Translations under genes and position numbers: made by a program
Notes under the pieces: model-generated
Seen by the model: only the letters and a program-made list of their open reading frames with translations
Database searches by the model: none
What the model was told of the DNA's origin: nothing
Shown here: in pieces, positions 37,469 to 49,299 of the stretch
Numbering within the stretch: the first letter of the stretch is position 1
How the letters are laid out: every line of letters starts with the position of its first letter
Origin: Thoreauomyces humboldtii
Lineage: Eukaryota > Chytridiomycota > Chytridiomycetes > Spizellomycetales > Powellomycetaceae
Direction: 5' to 3'
Length of the DNA stretch: 64,000 nt
Assembly: GCA_027596035.1 (NCBI GenBank)
Contig: JADGJA010000026.1
Location: 1 to 64,000 of the forward strand

Positions 37469-39377
37469 CTACTGTTCGCCTTTCTTCTTTTTCATGCGTT
37501 GGTCCCGCTCAATCTGTAGCTTTTTCCAGTCGTCACTGGCAGCCGCCAGCGTTTCCAAGTCCCCCTGTCCAAGTTCATTCCATTGGACGCCCTTCTGCGC
37601 GACATCCCTGTGCAGGCAGAATGGCTTGTCGGCCTTCTCCCAGTCCCATTTGACCTCGATAAAGTCCCTATCGGTGGCCCAGTGGGTGAACCGAATCGTT
37701 TCACCACCTTCGTGGGAGTTCTTGTTGGACGTCATTCCACCGTTACCCCACAGCGGTCGGAAGGAAGCGTCCACGTGGAAAAGCTGGCCGCACACCCTTA
37801 TTCCTTCGTCGGTAGGTTCGAGAAAGCCGAGGGTGCCACCACCCCCTGGCGCCCAGCGATAGGGGGTGTCTGTCAGTTCGTGCGCCATCCAGTAGGATTC
37901 TTTGTCGCCTGATGTACATTCGAACAAGGAGTCAGCAAAAAAAAGTGCGCTCGAAAACGAGTCAAGAGCTGGGGGGGGGGGGGGGGGGGCAAAAAACCAA
38001 TAAACCCCCGCTAAAATTTTTTGGTTTAATTTGCCGGTTTAAATATGGAATGAAATGAGNNNNNNNNNNAGTCAAGAGCTGGGGGGGGGGGGGCGATGAG
38101 CAACTAACCATGAACCGCCGCGTACATCTTGTGCTTGTAATGTCCGCTGTTCATCTTGCATGTCATGAGCAGAGCGTGGAAGTTGCGTCGCTTGTCCAGC
38201 ACCACGACGCCGGACTCTCCCTCGTGGACGCTGAGACCCCGTCCGATCCTCCCTTCCAGCGACCAGTAGATCGAAGGAGGTTGATCCTCCATGATGCCCT
38301 CGAAAAAGTCTCGAGTGTTGTTGTGACCGGGGAAGAGGGTGCGATCGCGAAACAAAAGCGCACCCGAGTTGACGTAGAGCGGATACGAGAACATGACTTC
38401 GGGGTTCTGGAGGAACAGAGCGTCCGCGTCGACCAGGACCACCTCGCTGAACCTCGACGCGAGCATTGCAAAGGGTTTCAAGCCCCACCCCAGACGATGA
38501 TCCGAGACACCGTCCGGGTCCGTGGCGCCGATGTCCAAGAGGGTGGAGATGTCGACGACCTCGACGTCGACTTCGGCCGACAGCAGCTGTCGGTTTGCTA
38601 AAGTCAGGTCTTCCTCAGCCTGGTAGAATACTTGGATGGGAAGCGTGCTTCCAACTCTCCTTATTCCTCGGATCGCGTGTAGAGCCATCAGGGCGTGATG
38701 GTTCCCGGTCGTCATGACGATTCCCCGACCGTTGAACGATCGAAGGAGAGCGTCGGTGGAGCCGGGTCCTGCTTCGGAGAACACGAACGGATAAAGGTCC
38801 TCTTCGATGAGATCTTTGGCCTCGTCTAGCCGCGCTATGATCTCGGAGACGAGTGGGCTTGTTCCGTTGGATTCGCAATCGCGGCGTAGGTGGCCCTCAG
38901 GAGTGTATCGAGCCTCCATGAGAGCGCGAAAGGTCCGAGCGCGGCCGCCCATGTTCTTCCAATCGATCACGGGACCTTGGTCGAGGGAGATGCTTGTGTT
39001 TTCCAGGATATCGTCGAGCTTGTGAGCGGCTGGGAGGCAAGCACATTTGGGATGCGTGTGGCTGGCGAAACGTACGCAAGCAGCATGAAATCGTCAGAAT
39101 ACTGAGAAAGCTCTGTAAAGTCCTTCATCTGAGCAGCTTACCCGGCTTCCAAGCGAAGGAATCGTCTCAATGCAAGGACGGCAAGGAAAGTCAGAAGCAA
39201 GACCCAAAGTCGACGTTGGTTTCGCTGCGTTTTCGTCAGGGTAACCGAGTTTCTGCATGGGCGATCCTCGCCTATCCAAAAATTGACTCCTCGGCTTTTT
39301 GAGGTACAGGCTTCCGGTGGATAGAAGCTAGGAAGAATGGAATCGGCAGACTGCCATTGTTTGGGCGCGCGTCCCAT
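37469..39377 (-). CDS. Mnn1-family alpha-1,3-mannosyltransferase-like protein
   Basis: Type II Golgi glycosyltransferase of the fungal Mnn1 family, which adds mannose to N- or O-glycans. The N-terminus (MGRAPKQWQS...) leads to a signal anchor RRLWVLLLTFLAVLALRRFL. Exon 2 (about 38109-39028) holds GRGIVMTTGNHHALMALHAI, LPIQVFYQAEEDL, LKPFAMLASRFSEVVLVDAD then ALFLQNPEV (the DxD metal site as DAD), and SGALLFRDRTLFP. Exon 3 begins GDKESYWMAHEL, joined in phase to HG at 38109, and ends KKKKGEQ. The intron 37909-38108 contains the assembly gap and two G runs, so its real length is uncertain, but coding sequence on both sides is intact. A TATATATATAT stretch at 39512-39521 lies about 140 bp upstream of the start and may be its TATA element. 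Confidence 0.87.
38060..38069. other. Assembly gap (10 N) with duplicated flanks
   Basis: Ten Ns follow an AT-rich stretch. The same AGTCAAGAGCT plus G-run occurs on both sides, at 37960-37989 and 38070-38093. This looks like two reads that stalled in one poly-G tract and were scaffolded as separate copies. It lies inside an intron, so the protein is unaffected. Confidence 0.85.
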
Positions 39378-39871
39378 AGTCGTTATCGTAAAATTAACGT
39401 TGGATACGTGTGGACGGAGCTACCGAGGAGAAGACCTGTCAAGTTGACGAAAATTATATACAGCAGATAATCCCGGTGTAGCTGACGAGTGGGGAAGTGA
39501 TAGCTATGCGGTATATATATATGTGCTCGCAATCGGTCTCAACATTCGTGAAAGAAAGCGCGATAGCATCCCTTGGGGACAGGCGGCGAAAAATGGGCGG
39601 CATTATGAAAGCGCGAGAAGCGTTCGACAGCGGTGGCGGCACATTCCCCCTTCAGAATTCGAAGGACCCGCAGATGCACAGGCGGGGAAACCCTCCCGCC
39701 AGAGCCGATGGTTGGCTTGCGGCCGCCGCTAAGGCCGCCGTGAGTGCTTGCAGTGCGGGTTACTGGATTTCAGAAACATTACCGGCGTCCGTTGAGCGCT
39801 CGCATTCTTGTTTACTGCGCGCGCATTATTTTCGCCACCCCAAAAAGATTAAAACTCAAGCGCGGCAAGGC
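39378..39871. promoter_or_regulatory. Upstream region of Mnn1-like gene with TATA-like run
   Basis: About 490 bp between the mannosyltransferase start and the RAB3GAP2 stop (both minus). A TATATATATAT run at 39512-39521 is the best TATA candidate in the window for the gene starting at 39377. The plus-strand frame 39497-39991 has no domain and overlaps the RAB3GAP2 3' end. Confidence 0.45.
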
Positions 39872-42077
39872 TCAACCACAGTTCCCGAGGCCAATCCTCC
39901 GGACTTCTCCACCAGGACCCACCAGAAGACACTTCGCTTCACACTCCCCGCCTCCTCTCATCCATGCTTCTCCACCGTATGCTCCTCCTAGAACCCCGCC
40001 ACCGCACTGCAGCAACCGCATGTCTACGCCAACGGCAAATGCCGCAATTCGCGGTCCGTGTCGAACGGTGTAGAGCTCCAAGGCCCCGCGCGCAGCGTAC
40101 ATGGCCAAAATCAGACCTTGTGGTTCCTCACCAACGCCTTCGTCCTGCACCCATCCAACCTGGGCTCCCCGCATCCCCTTCCACACTCTCACGATTTCGC
40201 CTTCCCGCACATCGACCAAAAGTACACGCCCCAGGTTATCTGTCATGGCCGCCAGGCCCGTCGAATGGCCTGTGACGGGATCTCGTGGGGAGGGGACCAC
40301 GGAAGTGATCTGTCGGTTGGGATCTGAAAGCGTACAAAGGGCTGGAATCACGACCGGTGGCGCAACGTTGTCCGGTAGCTGGGATTCCGCGCCATTCGAA
40401 CCCGATATGGGCGGCTCGGGTTGGGCTCTTTTAGGTGATGGAGGAGTGGAGGCGGATGCTATAGCACCGGTTAGAGACGCAGGCGTGTGTGTCCAGATTG
40501 TTTTAGCAAAGCTGAAGACAGCACTAACAAAGGAAAAAGGTAAGGTACGAAGAAGCTTTGGTGCGCATCTGCCATCCTTACCTCGTGACGGCACTCGTCA
40601 CTTTGTTGGCTACGTTCTTCAAAGAGTAAGACCGGCTCGCCTCTGACGTTCCGTAAAAAGTTATCATTGGAGAGCCAACCCCAATATACCGAGCGCTTTG
40701 CCGTGTAGACGCGAACTGTCCCGTGACAGGGTTGAAAGCTGGTGAGACAATAGACGTGGACGCTGCCGGTCCTAGATTACGAAATGTCAGGGCGAGGACC
40801 GTTTGCAGGGCAGCCATCTATTTACGAACCACAGCTTATAAGATCGAGTATCGTCTTCTGCCGCTGAAACGCCCATTTTTTATACGTCAAGGCCGGTTGA
40901 TCGCTCGTGAACGACTCGCCGATCTCTCGATGCCCAGATACGACTTTCACGGCCATCCACAGACTGGGGCCGTCGATGCTCACAGCCTTTCGGTCGGCAT
41001 AAATGATCACTACCTCATCACCGTCGGGCTCAGAATTCGTCACAATTGTCGAGGAGGTTATCGTGCGGAGTTTGATGCCGATGACGGCAGCGAGGTTCAA
41101 AAGGTGGGATATCAGAAGGCAACCTGTCTGCCATGAGCATTAGTCGATACTTCCGAATACGGCTAGCAAGCTGTGGTACCTCATCGAAGATCTTGAACAA
41201 TCCGGACTGAAACCCGACAACAACGGAAATGGAAACCCCGCCTGGTCTGACACCATTTCTTAGCAGCGAAGATTGAGAAGCCCTCCGCCATGAAGCGTAG
41301 TTTACCGGCTCTTGAGGTTAGAAGGCACGAAAAGTGGAAGACATAGAACTGCCGTGATTGTTTCCCTGTCAAAACATGTGGTGAGTCCTAACCGTCCTTC
41401 AGGGCAAAAAACCAGTACTAAGCAGGAACCTCACCCGACTTCAACTTCCGTAACGTCCTGCCCAACTAGCACGTACTGTGACCCCTCCAGCCGTAACACT
41501 GCGAATGCTCGTGAAGTGGCGCAAACGAGGTGTTTCCCGTCGTTTGACAGAGACATGAACGGACAGAGGAAAGGTATCGGCCCATTCTTCGAGGATGCTT
41601 GTTTCGCATCGGTCTGAGAAGTTGTCATGAAAGGAATTTTGCCGTAAGAACGTCATAAGTAGCCGAGAATAGAGGGAGTACGACGAGGAGCGCAGAGGAG
41701 CGGAGACCCACGCACGTACAGCTGATGTTCATGTTTCTGTGTCCTACCTCCCAGTCCCAGTCGCCTTCGGGTACGTCCCATCCTTGCCCTTCATCGTTTT
41801 CAGTACTTTCCTGCTCCTGGAGCACTGTTTCGTCTTCCTCTTTCCAGTTCCAGCCGTCCTCGGCTGTCGTTGCTGAATGTGGTCGTCGTCTTCGAGCTGT
41901 AATGGGAGGCGGAGACACAACCTCTGGAACGTCTCCACGCAGAAGGTCGAGTGCGATTGAAGATATCTGTAGCGACGGTGTCGTAGAAACCGGGCGAACG
42001 TCGGGTTCAGGCATTGCTATAGAATTCTGCAACGTACGAACGGTTCCGGTCCCATTTTCAAAATTCGTCGTCATCAA
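39872..42077 (-). CDS. RAB3GAP2 N-terminal-domain protein
   Basis: Matches the N-terminal beta-propeller-like domain of the Rab3 GAP non-catalytic subunit, which with RAB3GAP1 acts on Rab3/Rab18 in membrane traffic and lipid-droplet/autophagy control. Matching blocks in order: an acidic Trp-rich segment EDGWNWKEED...WDVPEGDWDWE; SLSNDGKHLVCATSRAFAVL; DGDEVVIIYADRKAVSIDGP; TYKKWAFQRQKTILDLIS; RYIGVGSPMITFYGTSEA; LKNVANKVTSAV; then GLAAMTDNLGRVLLVDVREG, IVRVWKGMRGAQVGWVQDEG, LILAMYAARGALELYTVRHG and PRIAAFAVG. The protein stops right after this domain (RRIGLGNCG), at roughly 550 residues against about 1,390 in human, and no C-terminal half is found downstream. At least four introns. Start ATG 42077 is the best visible; another upstream exon cannot be excluded. 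Confidence 0.87.
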
Positions 42078-42390
42078 GATAGCAGTTTATGCACAGCCAC
42101 CGGTCGACCATTATTACTTGTCTCCCCATCCGGTTTGAGCGTCTGCGAGTATTCATCAAAGAACAATACTATGAAGAGCGAATCCCAAACCTAAAGAGCA
42201 TTCCGCTGCCGGTGCCGGCGACCGCCCTCCAAGGAAACATCCGTATGCTTCCATCTCCCTCGTCACCGAGGTGACGTCCTCCGCGGAGACGTCCATACGG
42301 TCGCGTGCGGTTCACAAAAATTCCGTTCAGACTCCAATGATACCCATACTAAAGGCGGTCCAATGCCCCAGTGAACCCATGTTCGAACTC
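42078..42390. other. Short intergenic, RAB3GAP2 upstream/SKP1 3' end
   Basis: About 310 bp. Both flanking genes are on the minus strand, so it carries the SKP1 3' end and the RAB3GAP2 promoter. No other feature was recognised. Confidence 0.4.
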
Positions 42391-43197
42391 CTAACGATCC
42401 TCGCACCACTCGTTCTCCTGTTTGCAGCCACCAATAAACTTAATAAACGTCCACAGCTCGCTGCACTGCCCGTTTCAATAGCTTACCTTTCGGATCTGCT
42501 CCTCCTCCTCGGGAGTGAAATCATTCTGGATGTTGAAGGTCTGAAAGAATTTCAAGTAAGCTTACGCCAATAGGAAGCCGTTTTGGCCGCTAGGTGGTAC
42601 TTTTCGGATTTCCTCCACAGATTTGCCCTTGATCAGATTTGCAACGGTTTTGCAACCGAGGTCCAAAAGCGTCTTCATGTCAAGGTAGTTGGCCGCAAGA
42701 ATCAGCTCGAAGAGCGTCCCTTGGTCTACGTTGGTGAACTCGCGATCCCTGAGGAACCGAACGCGATGAGATCAAGGACGGCCCAGGAAAGACAGTGGAC
42801 CTGGTGGTGTACCATTCATCGATATCATCGGAAGCACGCAGTTTGACCTCATCTTCCGCAGGCTGAGGGGCATCATCCTTGTGATGCGTTGCATATTCAA
42901 CGACTGCCGGTTGGGAGCACGTAAGACCGCCAAACCCCAAGACCCCCGAAAGCGGAATATGTGATACCCTTAGCCAAGATGGGACCAGAAACGTTGGGCA
43001 GTGGAATAGGTTGGTCCTCAGAGTCGCCAACGTCCTCAAGCTGATCATGAAACCAGTGATTATGGCGTGTGCAAAGGTCTGAGTTGTGTCATTTGGAGGC
43101 AGGGGCAACGGACCATGTTCTTGATCAACACCGATTGGCAGGCGATCTCCATAGGAACGCTGACCTCCTGTCCGTCGGTAGAAGTAAGCTTGACCAT
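42391..43197 (-). CDS. SKP1: SKP1, adaptor subunit of SCF ubiquitin ligases
   Basis: Joins F-box proteins to cullin-1. The joined protein starts [20 protein letters not shown] then QSVLIKNMV (ATG 43197). It continues with [38 protein letters not shown] then [11 protein letters not shown], and [20 protein letters not shown] then [20 protein letters not shown]. Next are [20 protein letters not shown] and finally ENEWCEDR (stop at 42391). These are the BTB/POZ fold and the F-box-binding helices of SKP1. Introns near 43025-43108, 42905-42960, 42765-42795, 42550-42592 and 42410-42484 are short, with standard borders. The C-terminus is as conserved as in yeast and animals. Head to head with SEC3 over about 236 bp. 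Confidence 0.95.
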
Positions 43198-43433
43198 TGT
43201 CGTTGGGGGATTAGGAGCACGTTGGGATGTCTTTGCAAACAGGTGGTTGCGGAATGGTTCCGAGAGGTTTGCTTCTCAAATCGTCCATGTTCGAACCGAC
43301 TGGACACCCCGAAATCATTACCGGGTACCGGGTAGCCTCTGCCAGAAGGTCCTTCTCTATGCCTCCTTTGCTTCCTCTTCTTGAGATACACAGGCAGGAC
43401 CCACACCATCACATTATACCCTTTGCTCTCGTC
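43198..43433. promoter_or_regulatory. Bidirectional promoter, SKP1/SEC3
   Basis: Only 236 bp separate the two ATGs, so both promoters must lie here. A frame runs through it in phase with SEC3, but it does not resemble the conserved SEC3 N-terminus. Confidence 0.5.
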
Positions 43434-46400
43434 ATGGTAGACATCCGTCAGCAGCTCAGCACACAACTCTTCGTTGGATTCAATGTGGATGCGACAAACG
43501 TTGCCGGCGGGAAGGATGATTCGTCAGACAAATGTCCAGAGCGTCTTCTCCTGCACGTCAGAGTCACAGAGGACGGAGGCAATATGAAGAAAAAGGACCC
43601 CTCTTCTCCCACGGAGACGAGGTATCGTTATATATGTCTTACAGGTACGTTCTCTCCGCTCCGTGCTTTTATGGTCTTGACTAACGCGTATTTCACGTGT
43701 TTTTCGGCAGTGCGCAAGAACTCCAAGATACGCTTGCACAAGGTTAAACCAGGGAAGACGGGGGGGTTTTCCATCTCAAAGACATGGAACTTGGACGACA
43801 TCAAGAGCGTGGAGTCTGTCGATGTAAGAGGATGTCGTCCGGCACCTGATCGACTAGTCCGACTTATCGACTGCCCTCTTCCGCCATTCCAGGACACCCA
43901 AATCCTCGTTAATGTTGGGAAGATATATCTATGGAAGCTGGATGACTCGCAGAAGAAAGTGGAGTTTCTTTTTACCTTATTGAAGCTATGTCGAAAATAC
44001 CTGAAGCGTCAGCCAAAGCTGACGAACGTGGACGAGGAGTCGTTGAGAGGTAGCCCGTGATAAAGAGCAGAAGGAAGCACACAGAATCGTGCTGATGACC
44101 TCGCTCTTGATAGCTCAGATGCAGCTGAACTCTACTTTTATGAGCGCTGCCGAGAAAGAATCCTCCAACACGTTTGCGGCCATGGCGCAAAGGCCCCGCG
44201 GGGTTGCTTTCGAAGAGGAGGGGGACGTCGAGGAAGAAGGTGAGAACAGATGACCAGTAGTCTCTCACCTTAATCAGTCTCTTGACGATGTTCATCTTGT
44301 CCTAGATGCTGTCGTAGCAGTCCCAGCCGAAGTGGACGCTCCTACCGTCGACCTCGACGAAGTGCTGAGCAACTTCAATTGGCATGCAGGCGGAGATGCC
44401 ACCGCTCTAGAAAGCAGGCTCATTACAGAGCTTCAGGCTCTAGAAGCTGCCAACGTTCATGCTATCATATCGAGCGAGGATCAAGCCAATCTTGTTGTCA
44501 ATCAACTCGATGAGTCCATTCTACAGTTGGACATCATAGACGAGTGGATCTCTCACTACGTTCAGCTTCTGGACGTACGTTTTTTAAACCTCATAAAGAG
44601 AGCTGTGCCGGTGCCGAGAACGTCTCCAATAAGCTTTTCGCCGTTACATAGGGCATGGGTCAAGACGTCCACCAAATCGAAGTCCGTCACAAAGGAATGC
44701 AGATTGCCTCCGCCAACCAAAAACTCCTCCTTGCCGAGCTCGAGTCGATTCTGGTAAGTTACCAAGGATTTGTGCTTTGAGATGATTCGCACAGAATTCT
44801 CTGATGCCTTCGTGAATAGTCAAGTTTGCGACTCCCTGCATATATTCTTGATGTTCTCCGGACAGAACCGCTGAACGATCCCGATGGCATCACCCAGTGC
44901 GAAGATGCGACCGAGAAATTGACAGAAGTGACGCAACGCAAACTCGATAATGGTATCGAAGGACCATTGGCGGCACCCATGAACAGTGCACGCGGCCAGT
45001 TCCCAGTGTTAACCTCGCTTTCGATGCAGATATCGCTACATTACAGGCTGTCCGGGATCAAATTGCTCTCCTTAACGGCCATGGAAACCATTTTGCCATT
45101 AGGCTCCATGATTATTTGGTCACCTTCTTCCAGTCTCAGGTATGATCCGTTGCTGGGTCATGAAGAGGGTTTTGCCATTCATTACGGGATCGTGGGCTGA
45201 TAGAGAAGTTATTTCAGGCAGAAGGATACTTGCAAGAGCGTACAAAAAGCGGGAAACGGGGAAGCCTCAAAGTGTACGGACACGAGCAGGTGGAGGAGAA
45301 GATCTACCAGTTCTGCAAACTTCTCAAATGGTTGAAGGGCGTGGATACGCGAAAGCACTACAATCTGCAGATGGCTTATGTCCAGGAATTCGCTCGGGTC
45401 TACGCACGGGAAATCAACGAGTTTCTTGAGATCACAAGAACTCAGCATATGCAGCGCAAAGCGGAGCCCGATGAACATGACTATGGTAGAGATTAAATTG
45501 ATAGATAAACTTGGCATTCGCTAACTTTCACGCACTGTGATTCGCTAGTTTTTACATCTCAAGCTGTTTCCGTGGGTACTGCAGCAAGTTACGCTTTGAA
45601 GTCCGCTTTGCCATTCAGTAAGACTTCGCGCGACGTGCTGACTCCAGACAAGCCCCGTCGTCTCTCCAACGTGATAAAGCGAACCTCGAGGGGACAGGGG
45701 CGTCGGGGCGATGGAGGAGACCACCCTGTTGACTCAGACAGCGACGACGCTGGGAGCATCAGAAGCTACCGAAGTCACCGACCGGGACCTGGCCATGTTG
45801 CCGCTGCTAGTGGAAGTACACAGAGCCTTGACGACGACCGCATGAAAGCCGACGAGGTATATTCGTCTTCTGAATGGTGCGAGAAAGTTTGAACTTACCG
45901 TGTCCGTCATTTAGGTTGTAGGATATGCTCTGTCCCTCCTGCTTCCCGTTATGGTGCGCGAACAAAATTTCATGTCGGACCTTTTCAGTCTTCATAAAAC
46001 CGACGGATCGATGACTGAATTGGAGGGTTCAGTGGCGGCTCCGCCACCTGATCCGCACGCTTACCACTGGCAGGAACTTCTGAACGCTCCTCGAGATCCT
46101 ATAAAAGACTTGAAGCTCACCAAACGAATGCAGTGCGTGAGTTCTGCCTTTTTTTGAGAAGACCATGCCCTGGCATTGTGGCAGGTCGGATGAGATGGGA
46201 TTTGGTCTAACGAAGTTACTTGCTCTGCGCAGGGAGCTGTTAGAAGGCCTGTTCGACCAGGTCAAAGAGTCTATTCTTTCACTCATCGACAACGGGCTGA
46301 AGCCTGATCAGACGTACGCCATCGGCATGATGGTACGGACTGAGGGATTTGCCACAGATTATAAGAATACTAGTCATACATACGTGCTGGCGGTCCTGGA

Positions 46401-47509
46401 GGACATCAACCGAAAACTCGAAACAGTGTTCGACAAGTTCTTGGTTTGTGCCGTCCCAGCCGGCTTCGACCCGATCGACATACGTCTTATGTCTGTCCTA
46501 GGACGAGCAAATCAAAGGAATCGATGACACGAAGATGACATCCAAGAAGCGAAGCGGTATCCTTCCGTTTGTTCGAACCTTTCCGGTGAGGTGATGTCTC
46601 CCGTTTCTTCGTCAAACGAGTACGCGACTGACATGACAGTATAGCGATTTGTTGACAGAATGGAAAACCATTTGAATGGGAATACCGGATCTGCACAGCG
46701 GACAGTAAACGGAGCGTATGCTCGCATTGTGCAAACTATTTTAGAGACTCTTGACACCATGGCCCAGCAAGTGGCGGTAGACCCGAAAGCTGCTGCGGAT
46801 GACAAGGAATTTTTGAACATCCACATCTTGCACGTTGGTAAGAGAGCAACGCATGATTCGCAAGCTCAGGACTAAATATGCTCATTGACCTTTTCGACAG
46901 AGAACATGCACCATTTCTATTCTGAAGTTCGAGCCCGAAAGGTTCCAAGTCTCGACGCTTCGGTTAAGCAGGCCAAATCGTCCTACGATGTGCATTTAGA
47001 TGCTTACTGTAAAGTTGTTATGCGGAGACCCCTTGGGAAGCTATGGGTAGGTGTTTGTTGAAGAAGCCGAACGTGATGCGTAATTTGACCGAGTTTGTCA
47101 GGATTTCTTTGAAGGCATCGAGGGACTTCTCAAAACCAACACGCCCGAGGAAATTAACTATCATATGCAGTACAATAAGGGGGCCCTCAAGGATGTGGTC
47201 AGAAAATACCCCGGAAAGGAGGTACTTGAAGGGTTTTACCTACCTTGCCCCCTCCCACGTTCCTGACCGATGCTACGACTCTAGATTAAGAAGGGTCTCG
47301 ATGCACTTTACAAGAGAGTTGAGAAGCACTACACAGACGAGGAAGGACTCCTCCAGGTGGTGTGGCGCGGCATTCAGGAGGAGTTCACACGCCGCGTCCG
47401 TCGCTACGGGGACCTCATCGGAATCTGCTATCCAGAAACGTCCACTCATTTGGAGTTCACGATGGAGGAGCTTCTTGGATACTTTTCCGAACTGGCAAGG
47501 GCTCATTGA
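43434..47509 (+). CDS. SEC3: Exocyst subunit SEC3
   Basis: Exocyst landmark subunit that tethers secretory vesicles at the plasma membrane. The N-terminal PH-like domain is visible: MVDIRQQLSTQLFVGFNVDA, ERLLLHVRVTEDGG, RKNSKIRLHKVKPGKTGGFS, WNLDDIKSVESVD, then DTQILVNVGKIYLWKLDDSQ, which bind PIP2 and Rho1/Cdc42 in yeast. Coiled-coil and helical exocyst repeats follow: VDLDEVLSNFNWHAGGDATA, SEDQANLVVNQLDESILQLD, HKGIQIASANQKLLLAELES-like text near 44.7 kb, VEEKIYQFCKLLKWLKGVDT. The C-terminus reads KKGLDALYKRVEKHYTDEEG, LLQVVWRGIQEEFTRRVRRY, LEFTMEELLGYFSELARAH (stop 47507-47509). A dozen or more introns break it, several only 50-90 nt. One exon (near 45.57-45.86 kb) is Ser/Arg/Gly rich and less conserved. 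Confidence 0.9.
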
Positions 47510-47888
47510 AAATCCTGTTCCTTCAATTTTCTTCAAATAGACTACATTTTCTTGGGCCGTATTACCTGCATTTCCCCATGGACGGCTTGCGGAGAGGTTT
47601 ACCCCTGCACGGAACAGTGTACTCTCTTGGGTGAGCTTTCCATGCAAGTGGGTCGAGCTTTCTCGTGACCCCGCGCCCTGCGGGAGGCACTGCCAGCGGC
47701 GCAGACAGCGGTTTCGACAGATCGAGAAGTAAGAGTTTGGGAGTTGAAACTCAGAAGTCCGCAGTTGCGCCTCGGTTTCAACTGCCGTGGCCACCCGAAC
47801 CGCGCAATACAAAGTGGTGCGCGTTCCTTCTGCAGAACGTCAGTCTCACTCGCGAAGATTACTTTCTAGGCCGTATCAACAAGCAAGA
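47510..47888. other. Intergenic, SEC3 3' end to LEA2-like gene
   Basis: About 380 bp. Frames here (for example 47362-47634) are shadows that run on from the SEC3 last exon in another frame. It presumably holds the SEC3 terminator and the promoter of the next gene. Confidence 0.4.
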
Positions 47889-48739
47889 ATGAACGATCCA
47901 TCGAATACACCTTTGAAGCCGTATCGGCGAAAGCATTGCTGCTGTTTCCCTTCGCGAAAGGCGTGCTGCTTGACCTTCTTGATCCCTCTTATCGGGATCC
48001 TCATTGCCGTCGCCATCCTGATATGGTGGTTCTGGCCGACTGTTCCGCAGTACGGACACGGAAATGTTTTCACGCCAAGCAACAAAACAGAGTTTGCCCA
48101 GTGGCTGCCCACGGACAGCAAGTGGACCCCTGGTATCGTGCCAATTCTACCTTCCACCATATCCACGAACGCGGCGATCAGCTTTGAGCTCGGTCTCGGC
48201 ATAAGCGTCTGGGTGGCAAACAACCAGAATCGCTTCAACATCGACTCGGACACGATCAACGTAATTGGTACCATCAGCTCTGTCAACGGAACACCCATAG
48301 CAATTTCTCGGTTTAATCTAACCATCGACATGGTTAGTGGCGAAAAAAATTGAGGTTTACGAATCTGCTACTGACTTGTTGTCATCGATAGATCAATGTC
48401 AACTTTGGAAAGGGAACAAACACGACCGTAGAGGTCCCACTTTCCCTCAACTACGGCGGGACGCTTGGCGGGCTCGTCTCAGGGGATCCCGTGTTCCAGC
48501 TTCTCGCTAGCTCCTGCAACCAGCAGTTCCTCACGTACACGCCGAGCGGCACGTCACCACCGCTTGTGCTTGACTTCACGATCGACGTTGCTCCAAACAT
48601 CCTCCGTTTCTTCAAAAAGACGATCAACATTCATGAGGGACCCATCAGCGTGGCATGTCCCGATGAGATGAAACAGTTTTTGGCAGACTTCAACGGACAG
48701 TACGGGCCAATCCTTGCACTGGGGCTTTCCGGAATATAG
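47889..48739 (+). CDS. Single-pass membrane protein with LEA2-like domain
   Basis: About 260 residues. A short cytoplasmic Cys/Lys-rich start (MNDPSNTPLKPYRRKHCCCF) could be palmitoylated. One strong transmembrane helix follows (FLIPLIGILIAVAILIWWFW). The extracytosolic part resembles the LEA2 / late-embryogenesis water-stress fold found in fungal Tag1-like and plant NHL proteins: ISFELGLGISVWVANNQNRF, INVIGTISSVNGTPIAISRF, INVNFGKGTNTTVEVPLSLN. One intron of about 60 nt (GTTAGT...GATAG, near 48330-48391) joins TIDM to INVNF. The fold assignment rests on the alternating beta pattern and the NPN/NNQN-like turn, so it is moderate. Several NxT/S sites suggest glycosylation. Confidence 0.7.
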
Positions 48740-49299
48740 CGCGCGGCTTTTAGATTTAGTTAGTAGCAGCGCGCAATTATTTATCTAGACCATGGAATTC
48801 GGTGGCCTCCTTCTGACCTTCAGTCGCTTCCTGAAATCGCTGTTGAGTCTGTCGAATGCATTGTTTGAACCAAGGTGCTTCAACGTGCGCTTCAAAGCAA
48901 GGATGGAAGAAAGATCCTTGCCCCTTCACATCAGCACCCATGGTCGAACAGCTATCCTCGTTCGCAATCCCCTCGGTCGACCTTGCTTCACGTCTTCTCA
49001 GCTGTCCGTCCGACGGCACGGCAGTTTTCATCTCTAGAAGGTGAAACTCAAGGGAACCTTGGAGACGCCAGACGCTGGCGTCGAAAACGGCTGCCGGCCT
49101 CGGCAGTAAGGCGAAGTGACAACAGAGCACATCAACAATTTGAAAACTTGAGTTACAGCGCTCAGGCCGGACTGCCAAAGAGCCTGGAAGTTTTGCCAAC
49201 CATCTCATGGAACCGACCAGGCGGTCAGGCAAGTAAACCCCATTTCTGGATTCCCTATCCTCCAGCCGCACTCCGCCTTCATCGTTTTCCACCCTGCTC
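48740..49299. other. Intergenic with uninterpreted overlapping frames
   Basis: 560 bp between convergent genes. A 171-codon frame on the minus strand (48777-49292) and a 157-codon frame on the plus strand overlap each other; neither has a domain, low-complexity bias or splice context that makes it look real. I list it as non-coding by default. Confidence 0.4.

Noticed and set aside
40101..40646. 181-codon plus-strand frame
   Set aside because: It is antisense to the RAB3GAP2 N-domain exon, which has clear homology.
48777..49292. 171-codon frame on the minus strand
   Set aside because: It overlaps a 157-codon plus-strand frame, has no domain or recognisable composition, and lies between two genes whose stops face it. 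Chance is likelier.
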